Assembly (NCBI GenBank): GCA_022710205.1
Contig: JAKLHJ010000007.1
Coordinates: forward strand, 1-19,715
Reading direction: 5' to 3'
DNA: 19,715 nucleotides
From: Patescibacteria group bacterium
Lineage (GTDB): Bacteria > Patescibacteriota > Minisyncoccia > Phycocordibacterales > UBA12445
Shown here: positions 1 through 7,887 of the stretch, piece after piece
Layout: each line of letters begins with the position of its first letter
Numbering within the stretch: position 1 is the first letter of the stretch
The notes under the pieces: model-generated
What the model was told of the DNA's origin: nothing
Databases searched by the model: none
What the model saw: the letters and a program-made list of their open reading frames with translations, nothing else
Position numbers and translations under genes: made by a program

Positions 1-278
1 GGCCGCAAATTAAAGGCATCGCACAGCTAACTTTTGGAGAACAGAATATCGTAAAATTAGATATTGAAGAAAATAAATATATTACAAAAAGTGACAGCTC
101 TGAGATTATTAAATCTTTCATGAAAGATAAGGGATACGACTTTGCGGAACAGATGGGTTCGGGCTATCTTTTTAAATCACAGACGGGAGCCGGTGCGGTA
201 GCTACTCATAAATATTACAGCCGATATTATTCTCTCTGGACAATCACAGAAAATAGCGACAGCGAGGGCAATCTATAA
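1..278 (+). CDS. C-terminal part of a protein of unknown function (5' truncated)
   Basis: An open frame runs from the left window edge (first full codon at 3) to a TAA at 276-278, giving about 91 residues. The visible part is mixed charged and aromatic, with a Tyr-rich stretch (HKYYSRYYSLW) near the end and an acidic tail (ENSDSEGNL). I see no membrane segment and recognise no family. It is accepted as coding because the frame stays open to the edge, has normal amino-acid composition, and is followed by an intergenic region with a hairpin terminator at 394-419. The start and any N-terminal domains lie outside the window. Confidence 0.7.
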   Translation, partial: PQIKGIAQLTFGEQNIVKLDIEENKYITKSDSSEIIKSFMKDKGYDFAEQMGSGYLFKSQTGAGAVATHKYYSRYYSLWTITENSDSEGNL

Positions 279-393
279 ATAAAAAGTGTGCTTTTTAATT
301 ATCCCCAAACGAACTTGCTTTTTTAAAATATTATATATATACTCTTACATGTCTTTCGGTTCAGTTAAGAACTGAAAGGGTATTACATCCAAG

Positions 394-424
394 AGCCACC
401 CTCCGCGAGGAGGGTGGCTTTGTG
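394..424. terminator. Hairpin terminator between convergent genes
   Basis: A perfect 11-bp GC-rich stem (394-404 with 409-419, loop GCGA) lies between the + strand gene ending at 278 and the - strand gene ending at 425. The following U-tract is short on both strands, so it is only moderately canonical. A second weaker hairpin (TTCAGTT/AACTGAA, 360-376) lies just upstream. Confidence 0.65.
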
Positions 425-1042
425 TTAAGTATTAATATCACGATGCTTCAGATCTCTTCCCCAGATATCATCTTCAAGTCTCAAAACATCAAAATACCCG
501 TCCCCGCCTGTTCTCAACTCTTCTGAAATATTATTTTTAGATGAGAAAATGAATACTTGTTTATTGCGTTGGCGCAAATATGTAACAAGCGCAAGAAAAT
601 CAGAATCTCCCGAGAAAAACACCGCAACATCAAATTTATTCAAATGGTGAACTGCATCTATCGTTATTTCAACATCCATATTCCCCTTTTCCTTGACTAC
701 TTGTCCCTCTGCGTTAGATATACTGATTCTTTTTAACTCCTTCTTAATTACTGCAAAATTTAAACCTTTTTTTAAATAAGTAAAAAATTGGTGTTTTTTA
801 TCCAGACTATAATCTCTAGTACCCTCTGCCGGATAGGCGCTATAGTAAAAGATTTTTAGATTTGGGGACCTAAATTTATTCGTAAGAAATCTTTTTAATT
901 TTTCATAATCGAACATCTTCCCCTTAGCCTTTTGAGCCTCCCAGAGATTTGACGCATCTATAAAAACAAAAACACGCCGTTCTATCTGGTCCTCTATCTG
1001 TAGGTAAATATCCGTTTCTTTAATTTTTGTTATAACCGCCAT
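425..1042 (-). CDS. NYN-domain (LabA/DUF88-like) putative ribonuclease
   Basis: This 205-aa protein matches the NYN/PIN-like nuclease fold (LabA/DUF88 group), whose members are metal-dependent RNases or RNA-processing proteins. The signature acidic residues are visible: FIDASN near residues 27-32 (D29), NMDVEITIDA with D123 and D129, and SGDSDF with D146 and D148. Together they would form the metal site. The start at 1042 puts about 24 residues before the domain. The same frame stays open up to 1405, but that stretch is hydrophobic read-through, overlaps the divergent patatin-like gene, and is not part of the product. Only a weak AGG lies upstream. The gene is divergent from the patatin-like gene with 262 nt between them. 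The RNA substrate cannot be predicted. Confidence 0.85.
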   Translation of the reverse strand: MAVITKIKETDIYLQIEDQIERRVFVFIDASNLWEAQKAKGKMFDYEKLKRFLTNKFRSPNLKIFYYSAYPAEGTRDYSLDKKHQFFTYLKKGLNFAVIKKELKRISISNAEGQVVKEKGNMDVEITIDAVHHLNKFDVAVFFSGDSDFLALVTYLRQRNKQVFIFSSKNNISEELRTGGDGYFDVLRLEDDIWGRDLKHRDINT

Positions 1043-1268
1043 ATATGAACCTAGTATATTATGTATATATCGAAAAGAAAGCTTTCTCGCGGCTAAATTT
1101 TGTTTTGTTATTTTTACAGCACCTCCCCTCTCTTTAATACAAAACCTGTATGGGGACGTTTTTAAAAAATTATTATCAAAACCGGCCGAAATGAGTATAA
1201 TAAAATTACAAGAGACAAAATAAACGGACAATTTAATTGTGCATAAAAATAATATTTTTAAGATTACT

Positions 1269-1297
1269 TTGAGTTTAAGAAAAAATATCTGATAAAT
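1269..1297 (+). promoter_or_regulatory. Possible sigma70-type promoter for the patatin-like gene
   Basis: TTGAGT (1269-1274) and ATAAAT (1292-1297) are separated by 17 nt and end only 7 nt before the ATG at 1305. No Shine-Dalgarno sequence precedes that ATG. If the promoter is real, the mRNA would be leaderless or nearly so. The 1043-1304 interval is very AT-rich, so chance matches are likely. Apart from this I see no clear site in the divergent interval. Confidence 0.3.
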
Positions 1298-1304
1298 AAT
1301 CAGT

Positions 1305-2138
1305 ATGGCAGAAACAAAAAGACCAAAAATAGGCTTAGCATTAGGAAGCGGTAGCGCCAGAGGGCTAGCGCATATTGGTGTTATAAAAGCTCTTGAGGAG
1401 AACAATATACCGATTGACTTTATTGCCGGTTCAAGTATCGGCGCCCTGATTGGAGGTTTCTACGCGTCGGGCATAGACATCAAAGAGATAGGGGAAATTG
1501 CCCTGAATACCGATTGGCGCAATCTTTTTTCTATGCTATTTGAGCCTAGTTTTAAAAGCGGAGTAATCAGTGGAGAAAAAGTAACAGCCTTTATTAAAAA
1601 ACATATTGATGAAAAAAAATTCGAGGACTGCAAAATACCTTTTGCGGCAGTAGCCACGGACCTAAAGACAGGGGAATCGGTAATTTTGGACAAGAGTAAA
1701 ATGGCAACGGCTATCAGAGCAAGTATTTCTATCCCGCTAATTTTTAAACCAGTTGAAATAGAAGGAAGAATATTGGCTGATGGCGGCTTATCAGCGCCGG
1801 TCCCGGTAGAAATAGTTAGAAATATGGGTGCTGATATTGTTATTGCCGTTAATTTGGATAAACATTATTTTGACGAAAACTGGAGCCCCGGCTGGTATGA
1901 TATTGCGAATGATTCTTTAAATATTTTACGCCACCATTTAGCGCGTGCTGATGTGCTGGATGCTGATATAGTTATCGACATAGATGTCGGAAAAACCTAC
2001 TGGTATCAATTTACCAACGGACAAGATAAAATTTTAGCCGGCGAAAAAGCGATGAAAGAATTGTTGCCGAAATTACAGGAGATAATACACCAAAAAAATA
2101 AGAAAGGAATAAGAAAATATCTGGATTTTTTCAGGTGA
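1305..2138 (+). CDS. Patatin-like phospholipase / RssA-family serine hydrolase
   Basis: This 277-aa protein has the complete patatin catalytic set: an oxyanion-hole loop GSGSARG (14-20), the nucleophile elbow GSSIG (42-46, Ser44), and the dyad aspartate in DGG (Asp159). Patatin-like enzymes use a Ser-Asp dyad to hydrolyse acyl esters of lipids. The sequence is closest in feel to the bacterial RssA type (small, single domain, no signal peptide, no membrane segment), so it is probably cytosolic. It is monocistronic, divergent from the NYN gene, and ends before a repeat-rich region and a bidirectional terminator. Its substrate is unknown. A role in recycling membrane lipids taken from a host or the environment is conjecture. 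Confidence 0.93.
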   Translation: MAETKRPKIGLALGSGSARGLAHIGVIKALEENNIPIDFIAGSSIGALIGGFYASGIDIKEIGEIALNTDWRNLFSMLFEPSFKSGVISGEKVTAFIKKHIDEKKFEDCKIPFAAVATDLKTGESVILDKSKMATAIRASISIPLIFKPVEIEGRILADGGLSAPVPVEIVRNMGADIVIAVNLDKHYFDENWSPGWYDIANDSLNILRHHLARADVLDADIVIDIDVGKTYWYQFTNGQDKILAGEKAMKELLPKLQEIIHQKNKKGIRKYLDFFR

Positions 2139-2192
2139 TAATTTATTATGCAGCTAAATCAGCTTCAAAAGTTCTGCTCAATAGACAAAAAA

Positions 2193-2244
2193 CTGGATTC
2201 CCGCCGGAGTTTACCCTCGACCGCGATCGGGGGCGGGAATGACA
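2193..2244. repeat. Palindromic dispersed repeat, CTGGATTCCCGCC type
   Basis: The arms ATTCCCGCC (2197-2205) and GGCGGGAAT (2232-2240) are perfectly complementary, flanked by CTGG on the left and GACA on the right. This resembles the CTGGATTCCCGC...GCGGGAATGACA elements I remember from many bacterial genomes. It lies just after the patatin-like gene. Confidence 0.6.
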
Positions 2245-2286
2245 TATGTATAAAATTTTATCCAACAGGGTGAATTTTTGTTTTTA

Positions 2287-2316
2287 CTGGATTGCTTCGC
2301 TTCGCTCGCAATGACA
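2287..2316 (+). repeat. Dispersed repeat, CTGGATTGC...GCAATGACA type (copy 1)
   Basis: CTGGATTGC, a TTCGC-rich loop, then GCAATGACA. A diverged copy in the opposite orientation is at 18092-18125, so the element is dispersed within this window. It can form a small hairpin (ATTGC/GCAAT). Confidence 0.65.
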
Positions 2317-2346
2317 AGAGAAGGAATTATTTTACCCCATTGAGTA

Positions 2347-2376
2347 AAAAACTCTCTTTTTATAAAGAGAGTTTTT
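2347..2376. terminator. Bidirectional rho-independent terminator
   Basis: The 13-bp arms AAAAACTCTCTTT (2347-2359) and AAAGAGAGTTTTT (2364-2376) pair perfectly and give a U-tract on either strand. It would end the + strand patatin-like transcript and the - strand glycan operon. Confidence 0.85.
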
Positions 2377-2399
2377 AAATTTTATGCATAAAATTTTAC

Positions 2400-3554
2400 T
2401 CAACGGGATGAAGTCGCCTCAACCCATCCCTTCACATACGCTTCCAAATATTCTTCTTTCGTGCCGAGGGGAAGCTCCGTTTTTTTCGTGCCGGCTTTTA
2501 GGTCCGCAAGCACGTCATCCTCGCCTACTATCTTTTTCAAAACTTTTTCCAATTCTTTCTTTGAGCCAACAGGCACCACGAAGCCGTTCTCGCCGCCCCG
2601 CACGAACTCCTTGGCTATGCCCACGTCTGTCGTCACGACAGGTGTCCCCGCGGACAATGCTTCGATGATCGTCCTCCCGTATCCTTCATAGTTTGAGGTG
2701 TTTAGGAATACGTCGCAGGTTTTGTAATACGAAGGCAAGTCTTCGGACCAATCTTCAAAGATAATATTTTTCTGCAGGCCTTCTCCGCGCGCGAGCCCTT
2801 CTATCAGTTTCCTATATGGCCCTTCGCCTACTATCACGAGGCCAACATCGTGCCTCTCCTTCAAGATATTTTTCATAGCATCTACCGCCAAGAAAATATT
2901 TTTCTCAACAGTGAGCCTTGAAGCCATCAAGAATATTTTTTTGAATTGAGGGTATTTTTCTTTCAAGTTAATTCTGACGGGCGACTTCTTCATCGCCTCA
3001 ATATCGGTCCAGATCGGCAGGACGACCGGCTCGGCTTTTGTTCTAATTTTTCTGATCGAGTCTTTTATCTTTTGTGACACCACCCGCACACCGGTGGCCC
3101 TCTTTAGGATAGACTTTGCGATCATGACTTTAAGTCGATTGTATAGCGACTCCCTCCTGAAATATGGGCTCATAAGGTCTGTGTGTATTTGAGCCTGGAA
3201 TCCTGTATTTAGCCATTTGGCGAGCTTCTCCCCTATAAGGCCAAGGATGAAAGGGTCCTGTGAGGTGATGAGATCTACCCTATGATTTAGGACAAAAGAA
3301 AGCTTCCTAGAACTGACCCTAAATAGCCCTAAAAGGCCCAAAAATGACCTAGGATGAGCGAAAACGTTGGGTGCTATCTGATAAACGTTATCCTCATTTC
3401 CGCCTCTTAAATGGCCGTTATAGATGGCGATATCTAGCCTGTTCACGAGAGAGCCGTATTCTTTCATTCTGCGATAAGCATCGCTTCCCGGCTTCAAAAT
3501 GCTCATATCGCTCCCAAGCATCAGCACGTTTAAATCTTTGGCGTTTGGCGTCAT
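2400..3554 (-). CDS. Glycosyltransferase family 4 (GT-B fold)
   Basis: This 384-aa GT4-type enzyme would transfer a sugar from a nucleotide-sugar donor onto a growing glycan, with retention. The C-terminal donor-binding half carries the usual marks: SRLTVEK (R213, K218) and the E-x7-E motif in EGYGRTIIE (E290, E298), followed by SAGTPVV. The N-terminal half is the acceptor-binding Rossmann domain. There is no signal or membrane segment, so it is cytoplasmic or peripheral to the inner leaflet. It is the last gene of the glycan operon, starting 6 nt after the stop of the GtrA-GT4 gene with only AGAAAG upstream. Its last codons and stop lie inside the 2385-2412 repeat. The sugar specificity cannot be read from the sequence. 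Confidence 0.9.
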   Translation of the reverse strand: MTPNAKDLNVLMLGSDMSILKPGSDAYRRMKEYGSLVNRLDIAIYNGHLRGGNEDNVYQIAPNVFAHPRSFLGLLGLFRVSSRKLSFVLNHRVDLITSQDPFILGLIGEKLAKWLNTGFQAQIHTDLMSPYFRRESLYNRLKVMIAKSILKRATGVRVVSQKIKDSIRKIRTKAEPVVLPIWTDIEAMKKSPVRINLKEKYPQFKKIFLMASRLTVEKNIFLAVDAMKNILKERHDVGLVIVGEGPYRKLIEGLARGEGLQKNIIFEDWSEDLPSYYKTCDVFLNTSNYEGYGRTIIEALSAGTPVVTTDVGIAKEFVRGGENGFVVPVGSKKELEKVLKKIVGEDDVLADLKAGTKKTELPLGTKEEYLEAYVKGWVEATSSR

Positions 3555-3560
3555 CTTTCT

Positions 3561-5162
3561 TTAGCTATTTTTAAATAATTCCAAATGCTCTCGTATTATA
3601 TCATCCCAGGAGGTGGTCTTCGTCTTCTGAATTATTTCTGATATTTCCTCCCCTGCGGTAGCGCCGGCGTTCACTACGTCTGTGAGCTTGTTCTCTATGT
3701 CTTTGATGTCCATCGCATTCCAGGTGAATCGCTCGGGCAATTTGATCGAAAGGCCGTTCTCCTTGGTAATGATGACCGGCTTACCGCAAGACAAACATTC
3801 CAAGATAAAATTAGGGTTGAACTCGGTAAGAGCGGGAGCGACGCACACCGAACATTCTCTTATCTCTTCCAAAAGATTGCCATGAGGGAGCTTCGCCTTG
3901 AAGATGACCTGGTTTCTGATGTTGAGCCTTTTTACAAGGCGGACGAGGTCTCTCTTTTCCGGACCGTCGCCGACAAGGATGAGCTTCGCAGGAGCGATCT
4001 CTTCATAAATATTCGCGAAGGCGATGATGAGCTTGTCTAGGTTTTTGTATTTTATAAATCTACCGGCGAACAGAATATTTTTCCCGATGGTCGCCTTTCT
4101 GTCTAACTGTGCCGTTTCGCACTTCGCAGGGATTGGGTTCGGCAAAACTAAAATATTATCCCTCACAATGCCGTAATGGTTCCTATAAATATTCGCGAGG
4201 AGGTCTGTCGGGACGATGACTTTCTCCGCGCTCATAAGGACAGTCTGGCCGACGTGATACAAAAATCGCTTTTTATAATTTTCTTCGTTGTAATAGTTTA
4301 TGACGGAGCGCTTGGTCTTCCCCTTCTCGGCTAACCTTTCCCAGAGCAAGTCCCCTCCGACCCTCACCATAAATCTCCTGCCGACAAGGCGCGCGACGAA
4401 TGCCGCGGGCAGACCGGCTGCGGAAATATCCTGAGCGTAAATTGTTTCGTAGCGGAGCGAGGCGGCAAAAATTTTCGCCAAATATATGAGATGCCTTAGA
4501 CCTCTCGGGAACTTCCTCGAAACCCTCTCTACATCGAGGCCATCATCTATCTCCGGCTCAATCTTTCTGTCGGAATATGTGATGACGCCGGTCTTTATGC
4601 CGTTTTCCCTGAAGCTCTTCATGAACTTAAGTGTATGAGTGGCCGGCCCTCCTATGTCGGGCGGGAATATGCCCGCGGCAAGAAGAACGCTCCCCGGCAC
4701 CATGAGCGACTTCTTGAATACGAACCTGCTATACAGAATGAAGTTCATCGTGGCGAGGATTGCCATAGAGATGCTCTGCGCGAGAATATACCACATATCG
4801 AGCGTCTCAACGAGCGCGAATATGATGAGCAAGTTTAGGATGAGGTTCACAATAGCAAGGACGATATATATGACCATCTGGAATCCCATGCCGGAAGTGT
4901 TCTTGTCCTGGAACGTCCAGAATTTCTGCAACATTGCGCCGAAGACGAACGCGAAGATGAATGCCGAAGCGGCGGCCAACAAGTATCTGTGATAAAAAAT
5001 ATATTCTACGAACAAGTAGAGCGAGCCGAGGTCCACAAAAGCCGCGACGAAACCGGCGGAAACGTATTTTATAAAAATCCTGTTCTTAAAAAGCGACTTG
5101 TATGCGGTCGGGAATTTTTCTTCGGCCTTTTCGTTTATTTTTCTGTATACTTTTTTTATCAT
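3561..5162 (-). CDS. GtrA-like membrane domain fused to a GT4 glycosyltransferase
   Basis: The product is 533 aa. Residues about 28-152 are a GtrA-like module with four hydrophobic segments (KYVSAGFVAAFVDLGSLYL, LAAASAFIFAFVFGAMLQ followed by KFWTF, a third near 97-117, a fourth near 126-147). GtrA proteins are thought to flip polyprenyl-phosphate-linked sugars. Residues about 157-533 are a full GT4 domain: PPDIGGPATH acceptor loop (168-176), GRF (367-369) and E-x7-E (E447, E455). The start at 5162 is chosen because its ATGA overlaps the stop of the upstream GT4 gene by 4 nt, the usual translational coupling. A further in-frame Met upstream lies inside that gene. The fusion suggests a membrane-tethered transferase working where the lipid-linked sugar is flipped. 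GtrA is more often paired with GT2 enzymes, so GT4 here is noteworthy. Confidence 0.88.
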   Translation of the reverse strand: MIKKVYRKINEKAEEKFPTAYKSLFKNRIFIKYVSAGFVAAFVDLGSLYLFVEYIFYHRYLLAAASAFIFAFVFGAMLQKFWTFQDKNTSGMGFQMVIYIVLAIVNLILNLLIIFALVETLDMWYILAQSISMAILATMNFILYSRFVFKKSLMVPGSVLLAAGIFPPDIGGPATHTLKFMKSFRENGIKTGVITYSDRKIEPEIDDGLDVERVSRKFPRGLRHLIYLAKIFAASLRYETIYAQDISAAGLPAAFVARLVGRRFMVRVGGDLLWERLAEKGKTKRSVINYYNEENYKKRFLYHVGQTVLMSAEKVIVPTDLLANIYRNHYGIVRDNILVLPNPIPAKCETAQLDRKATIGKNILFAGRFIKYKNLDKLIIAFANIYEEIAPAKLILVGDGPEKRDLVRLVKRLNIRNQVIFKAKLPHGNLLEEIRECSVCVAPALTEFNPNFILECLSCGKPVIITKENGLSIKLPERFTWNAMDIKDIENKLTDVVNAGATAGEEISEIIQKTKTTSWDDIIREHLELFKNS

Positions 5163-6361
5163 AAGCTTTTGAAAATCTCCGCCATATCGCCCGCTATCAT
5201 ACTCCAATCATATTTTGCCATCACCATTTTTTTGGCATTCTTTAATATTTTTTCTCGTAGCGGAACATCATCCATAAATCTTTTTATCTGTCTTGCGATA
5301 TCTTTTGGATCTCTGATTTTGCAAAATAATCCCGTCGGAGGAATATCCGGAGTGATATCAGGGTCGAACAAAAAATCAGGTATACCGCCGGCTTGCGTGG
5401 CGACGACCGGGATATCAGCCGCCATGGCTTCTATGAATGAATTGCCAAAACCCTCCGAAAGAGATGGACGAATAAAAACATCCGACACCTTCAAATACTT
5501 AGGCATCTCTTTGTGATCAACTTGCCCCAGGAATTTAACCCTATTCGCGACCCCTTCTTTCTTTGCAAGATCTTTCAACATTTCCATATCGGGACCAATG
5601 CCCAATATAATGAAGTTATAATTGTCCGGAAGGAAAACAAGTGACCTTATCACATCATCAGCGGCGTTTTTCAAAACGAGGCGCGAGGTGGTGATTATAT
5701 TAATATCACCTTCTTTTTTGCCTAATTTATTTTTAAGAGTATTAAGTTCTTCTGCTTTAAAGTCTTGAGAAAAATGTTTGGTATTCACGGCGTTTGGCAC
5801 GATCTTCATTGGCCCTTTGTAACCCATATCTCTGGCAAAACCGGCTAGATATTTTGAGAGCGGTTGAACGAAATCAGCTTTTGTAAAAATTCTTACAAAA
5901 AGAGGGTAAACAAATCTCACTCTTCTTTTAATATAATCGATAGGATCGCCCTCCTGTAGTGTTAATAAATATTTCACAGAAGGATGAAAGGTCTTAAAGA
6001 ACATCGCGCCAAAGCCGGCATAATTAGCCATCATTGCCCAGATGGCGTCGTAGTGTCGCTCCCTGTGCAACTGCCCTGCTTTTACGAAAGACAGGAAGGG
6101 GAAAAGATATTTATTTAAGTTAAGGGGAAACTTTACCAGATCAGCGATCTTCGGTGAATTTGCGGTAAAACCAATCCTGTGGACATTCACATTCCCAATC
6201 TTTTCAAATTTGGGAAGATTTTTATCAAAACGGAGCGTCACCATATCAAATTCAACATCCTTCGGAGAGACCCTATCGGTTATCTCTTTTATAGCAACTT
6301 CCGCTCCACCGACCACGTCGGGGTAATAAACAAGTGAAAAAACTAAGATCTTCTTTTTCAT
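5159..6361 (-). CDS. Glycosyltransferase family 4 (GT-B fold)
   Basis: This is a complete 400-aa two-domain GT4 enzyme. The N-terminal domain opens with KKILVFSLVYYPDVVGGAE, the typical acceptor loop with a GG pair. The donor half has SRLVLKN (R227, K231) and the E-x7-E motif EGFGNSFIE (E303, E311). It is soluble and presumably associated with the cytoplasmic face. It starts 2 nt after the stop of the UXS-fusion gene and overlaps the next gene by ATGA, so it is firmly inside the operon. Its N-terminal half is visibly homologous to the orphan half-domain at the end of the UXS-fusion protein (shared RIGF, NYAG/SYAG and LTLxEG stretches), which suggests a local duplication. Acceptor and sugar are unknown. 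Confidence 0.92.
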   Translation of the reverse strand: MKKKILVFSLVYYPDVVGGAEVAIKEITDRVSPKDVEFDMVTLRFDKNLPKFEKIGNVNVHRIGFTANSPKIADLVKFPLNLNKYLFPFLSFVKAGQLHRERHYDAIWAMMANYAGFGAMFFKTFHPSVKYLLTLQEGDPIDYIKRRVRFVYPLFVRIFTKADFVQPLSKYLAGFARDMGYKGPMKIVPNAVNTKHFSQDFKAEELNTLKNKLGKKEGDINIITTSRLVLKNAADDVIRSLVFLPDNYNFIILGIGPDMEMLKDLAKKEGVANRVKFLGQVDHKEMPKYLKVSDVFIRPSLSEGFGNSFIEAMAADIPVVATQAGGIPDFLFDPDITPDIPPTGLFCKIRDPKDIARQIKRFMDDVPLREKILKNAKKMVMAKYDWSMIAGDMAEIFKSL

Positions 6362-6363
6362 TT

Positions 6364-7884
6364 CTATTTTGGCCTTGCGAGCCTACTTCCTTGCTTATTC
6401 AAAAGGTCTGCGTAGTGGTATCTGACCTGATCTACAAAAGCCCTACCGTCAGTTGCTCGGGTAGAAACTTTCATTCCCGGAGAGACGATCTTTGCTTCTC
6501 TTTCCTCTTCGAGGTTTGAGACGAATACCGAATCGGCTGATTTTGAGATAAGTCTGGATATTGGGGAAGAAACTTCGCCCTCTGAAAGCGTAATGAGGAA
6601 GCTTATCTTACCCAAGAGTATTTTTGAGATAAGGGCGGAAAGGCCTGCATAGCTCGCCATGATGGACCACGCGAACTTGAAGCCGTATTTTTTGTTCAAA
6701 GAGTAAGCCTTGAACGGAGCGACGACAGGAAGCAGGTATTTATCAAACTTGTTACCGAAACCGATCCTGTAAATAAAATTATTGTTTATCTTTTCGAGAG
6801 AAGGGATACCGCTCCTGAACTTGGTCGTGATGACATGGAACTCGGTGTCTTTCATCTCTTTTGAAAGATCGAAAATGGCCTGCTCGGCCGGGCCGAGGTC
6901 CGGTGAGTATGTAGTAGAAAATACCAAGATCCTGCTCTCGGGCTGTGGGATTGTTTTGAAATATGCGATCGTCTTATCGAGTCCCTCGGAAAGTGAGATC
7001 TTCGGCGCCCAACCGAGCTCTTTCCCCGCGAGAGAAATGTCCGGGCTTCGTCTCTTCGGATCGTCTGAAGCGGCGGCTTCGTAAATTATCTTTGAGCTTG
7101 AGCCGACTTTGCCGACGATCATCTCGGCCAAGTCTTTCATCGTCACCTCTCCCGGATTGCCCAAATTCACAGGCCCGATAAATCCGTCCTTCACCATCAT
7201 TTTATCTATTCCCTCGACGAGGTCATCTACATACTGGAAGCTTCTGGTGTTCGTGCCGTCTCCGTATATAACGAGATCTTTTCCGGCCAGAGCGTTCGCA
7301 ATGAAGTTGCTCATGGCTCGTCCGTCGTTCATATCCATATTCGGACCGTATGTGTTGAAGATCCTGATGATCTTCACGTCTGTGCCGAACTCTCTGTAAT
7401 AATCCATGCAAAGTGTCTCGGCACTTCTCTTGCCCTCATCGTAACAAGCGCGAGGACCGAGTGAGTTCACGTTGCCTCTGTAGTCTTCTCTCTGCGGTGA
7501 TTCCAGCGGGTCGCCATAGATCTCTGAAGTAGAGAACTGCATAATTCTTGCGCCGTTTCTCCTCGCGAGATTTAGCATGTTTATCATTCCTGTGGTGTTC
7601 GTCTCCATCGTATGAACGGGATTGTATTGATATATCGTGTATGAGCCGGAACAGGCGAGATTGAATATCCAATCTATCTTTTCGCCGATGTCGAGAGGCT
7701 TAACGATATCGTGCTTTATGAATTTGAAATTTTTATTTTTTAGGAACGGCTCAATGTTCTTCGGAACGATCGTTGTCTGAAGGTTGTCCACGCAAATAAC
7801 TCGATGTCCCTCATCGAGATATTTCTTGCACAAGTGTGAACCAAGAAATCCGGCGCCACCGGTCATGAGTATCGTCTTTTTCAT
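6364..7884 (-). CDS. UDP-glucuronate decarboxylase-like SDR fused to half of a GT-B glycosyltransferase
   Basis: The product is 506 aa. Residues 1 to about 314 form an extended short-chain dehydrogenase most like UDP-glucuronate decarboxylase (UXS, UDP-xylose synthase): NAD-binding GGAGFLG (9-15), STSEIYGDP (118-126), catalytic YDEGK (Y148, K152) in the UXS-type context GPRACYDEGKRSAET, and FNTYGPNMDMNDGR. The usual UXS ASPPHY stretch is replaced by ACSGSY, so the exact substrate is uncertain; other nucleotide-sugar epimerases/dehydratases remain possible. Residues about 317-500 are a GT4-like N-terminal Rossmann domain (ILVFSTTYSPDLG, YRIGF, SIMASYAGLSA, LITLSEGE) that stops at the interdomain linker with no donor-binding half and no E-x7-E. 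A natural stop and the next gene's ATG follow within 2 nt, so this does not look like a frameshift. It starts 3 nt after the ATPase gene. Confidence 0.88.
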   Translation of the reverse strand: MKKTILMTGGAGFLGSHLCKKYLDEGHRVICVDNLQTTIVPKNIEPFLKNKNFKFIKHDIVKPLDIGEKIDWIFNLACSGSYTIYQYNPVHTMETNTTGMINMLNLARRNGARIMQFSTSEIYGDPLESPQREDYRGNVNSLGPRACYDEGKRSAETLCMDYYREFGTDVKIIRIFNTYGPNMDMNDGRAMSNFIANALAGKDLVIYGDGTNTRSFQYVDDLVEGIDKMMVKDGFIGPVNLGNPGEVTMKDLAEMIVGKVGSSSKIIYEAAASDDPKRRSPDISLAGKELGWAPKISLSEGLDKTIAYFKTIPQPESRILVFSTTYSPDLGPAEQAIFDLSKEMKDTEFHVITTKFRSGIPSLEKINNNFIYRIGFGNKFDKYLLPVVAPFKAYSLNKKYGFKFAWSIMASYAGLSALISKILLGKISFLITLSEGEVSSPISRLISKSADSVFVSNLEEEREAKIVSPGMKVSTRATDGRAFVDQVRYHYADLLNKQGSRLARPK

Positions 7885-7887
7885 TTA

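Larger units (their letters stand above)
2247..2412. repeat. Three copies of a 19-28 nt repeat around the convergent junction
   Basis: Copies at 2247-2274 and 2385-2412 are direct repeats sharing 23 of 28 positions (core TTTTAyyCAACrGGrTGAA). A third, inverted copy lies at about 2331-2349. The inverted copy can pair with the 2394-2408 copy and so enclose the terminator in a larger stem. The right-hand copy supplies the stop codon and last residues of the glycosyltransferase that ends at 2400. Confidence 0.6.

Noticed and set aside
1043..1405. N-terminal extension of the NYN protein (open frame up to 1405)
   Set aside because: The extra 121 residues are hydrophobic, unlike the NYN family, and overlap the start of the convincing patatin-like gene on the other strand. 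The start at 1042 is the reasonable one.
2148..2273. Short + strand frame (41 codons) after the patatin-like gene
   Set aside because: It runs through two repeat elements, has no SD and no sensible protein character.
2384..2691. + strand frames opposite the GT4 gene
   Set aside because: They are antisense shadows of a gene with clear family motifs on the minus strand.
3005..3090. Possible functional split of the GT4 at 2400-3554
   Set aside because: Both GT-B halves and all motifs are in one uninterrupted frame of normal family length.
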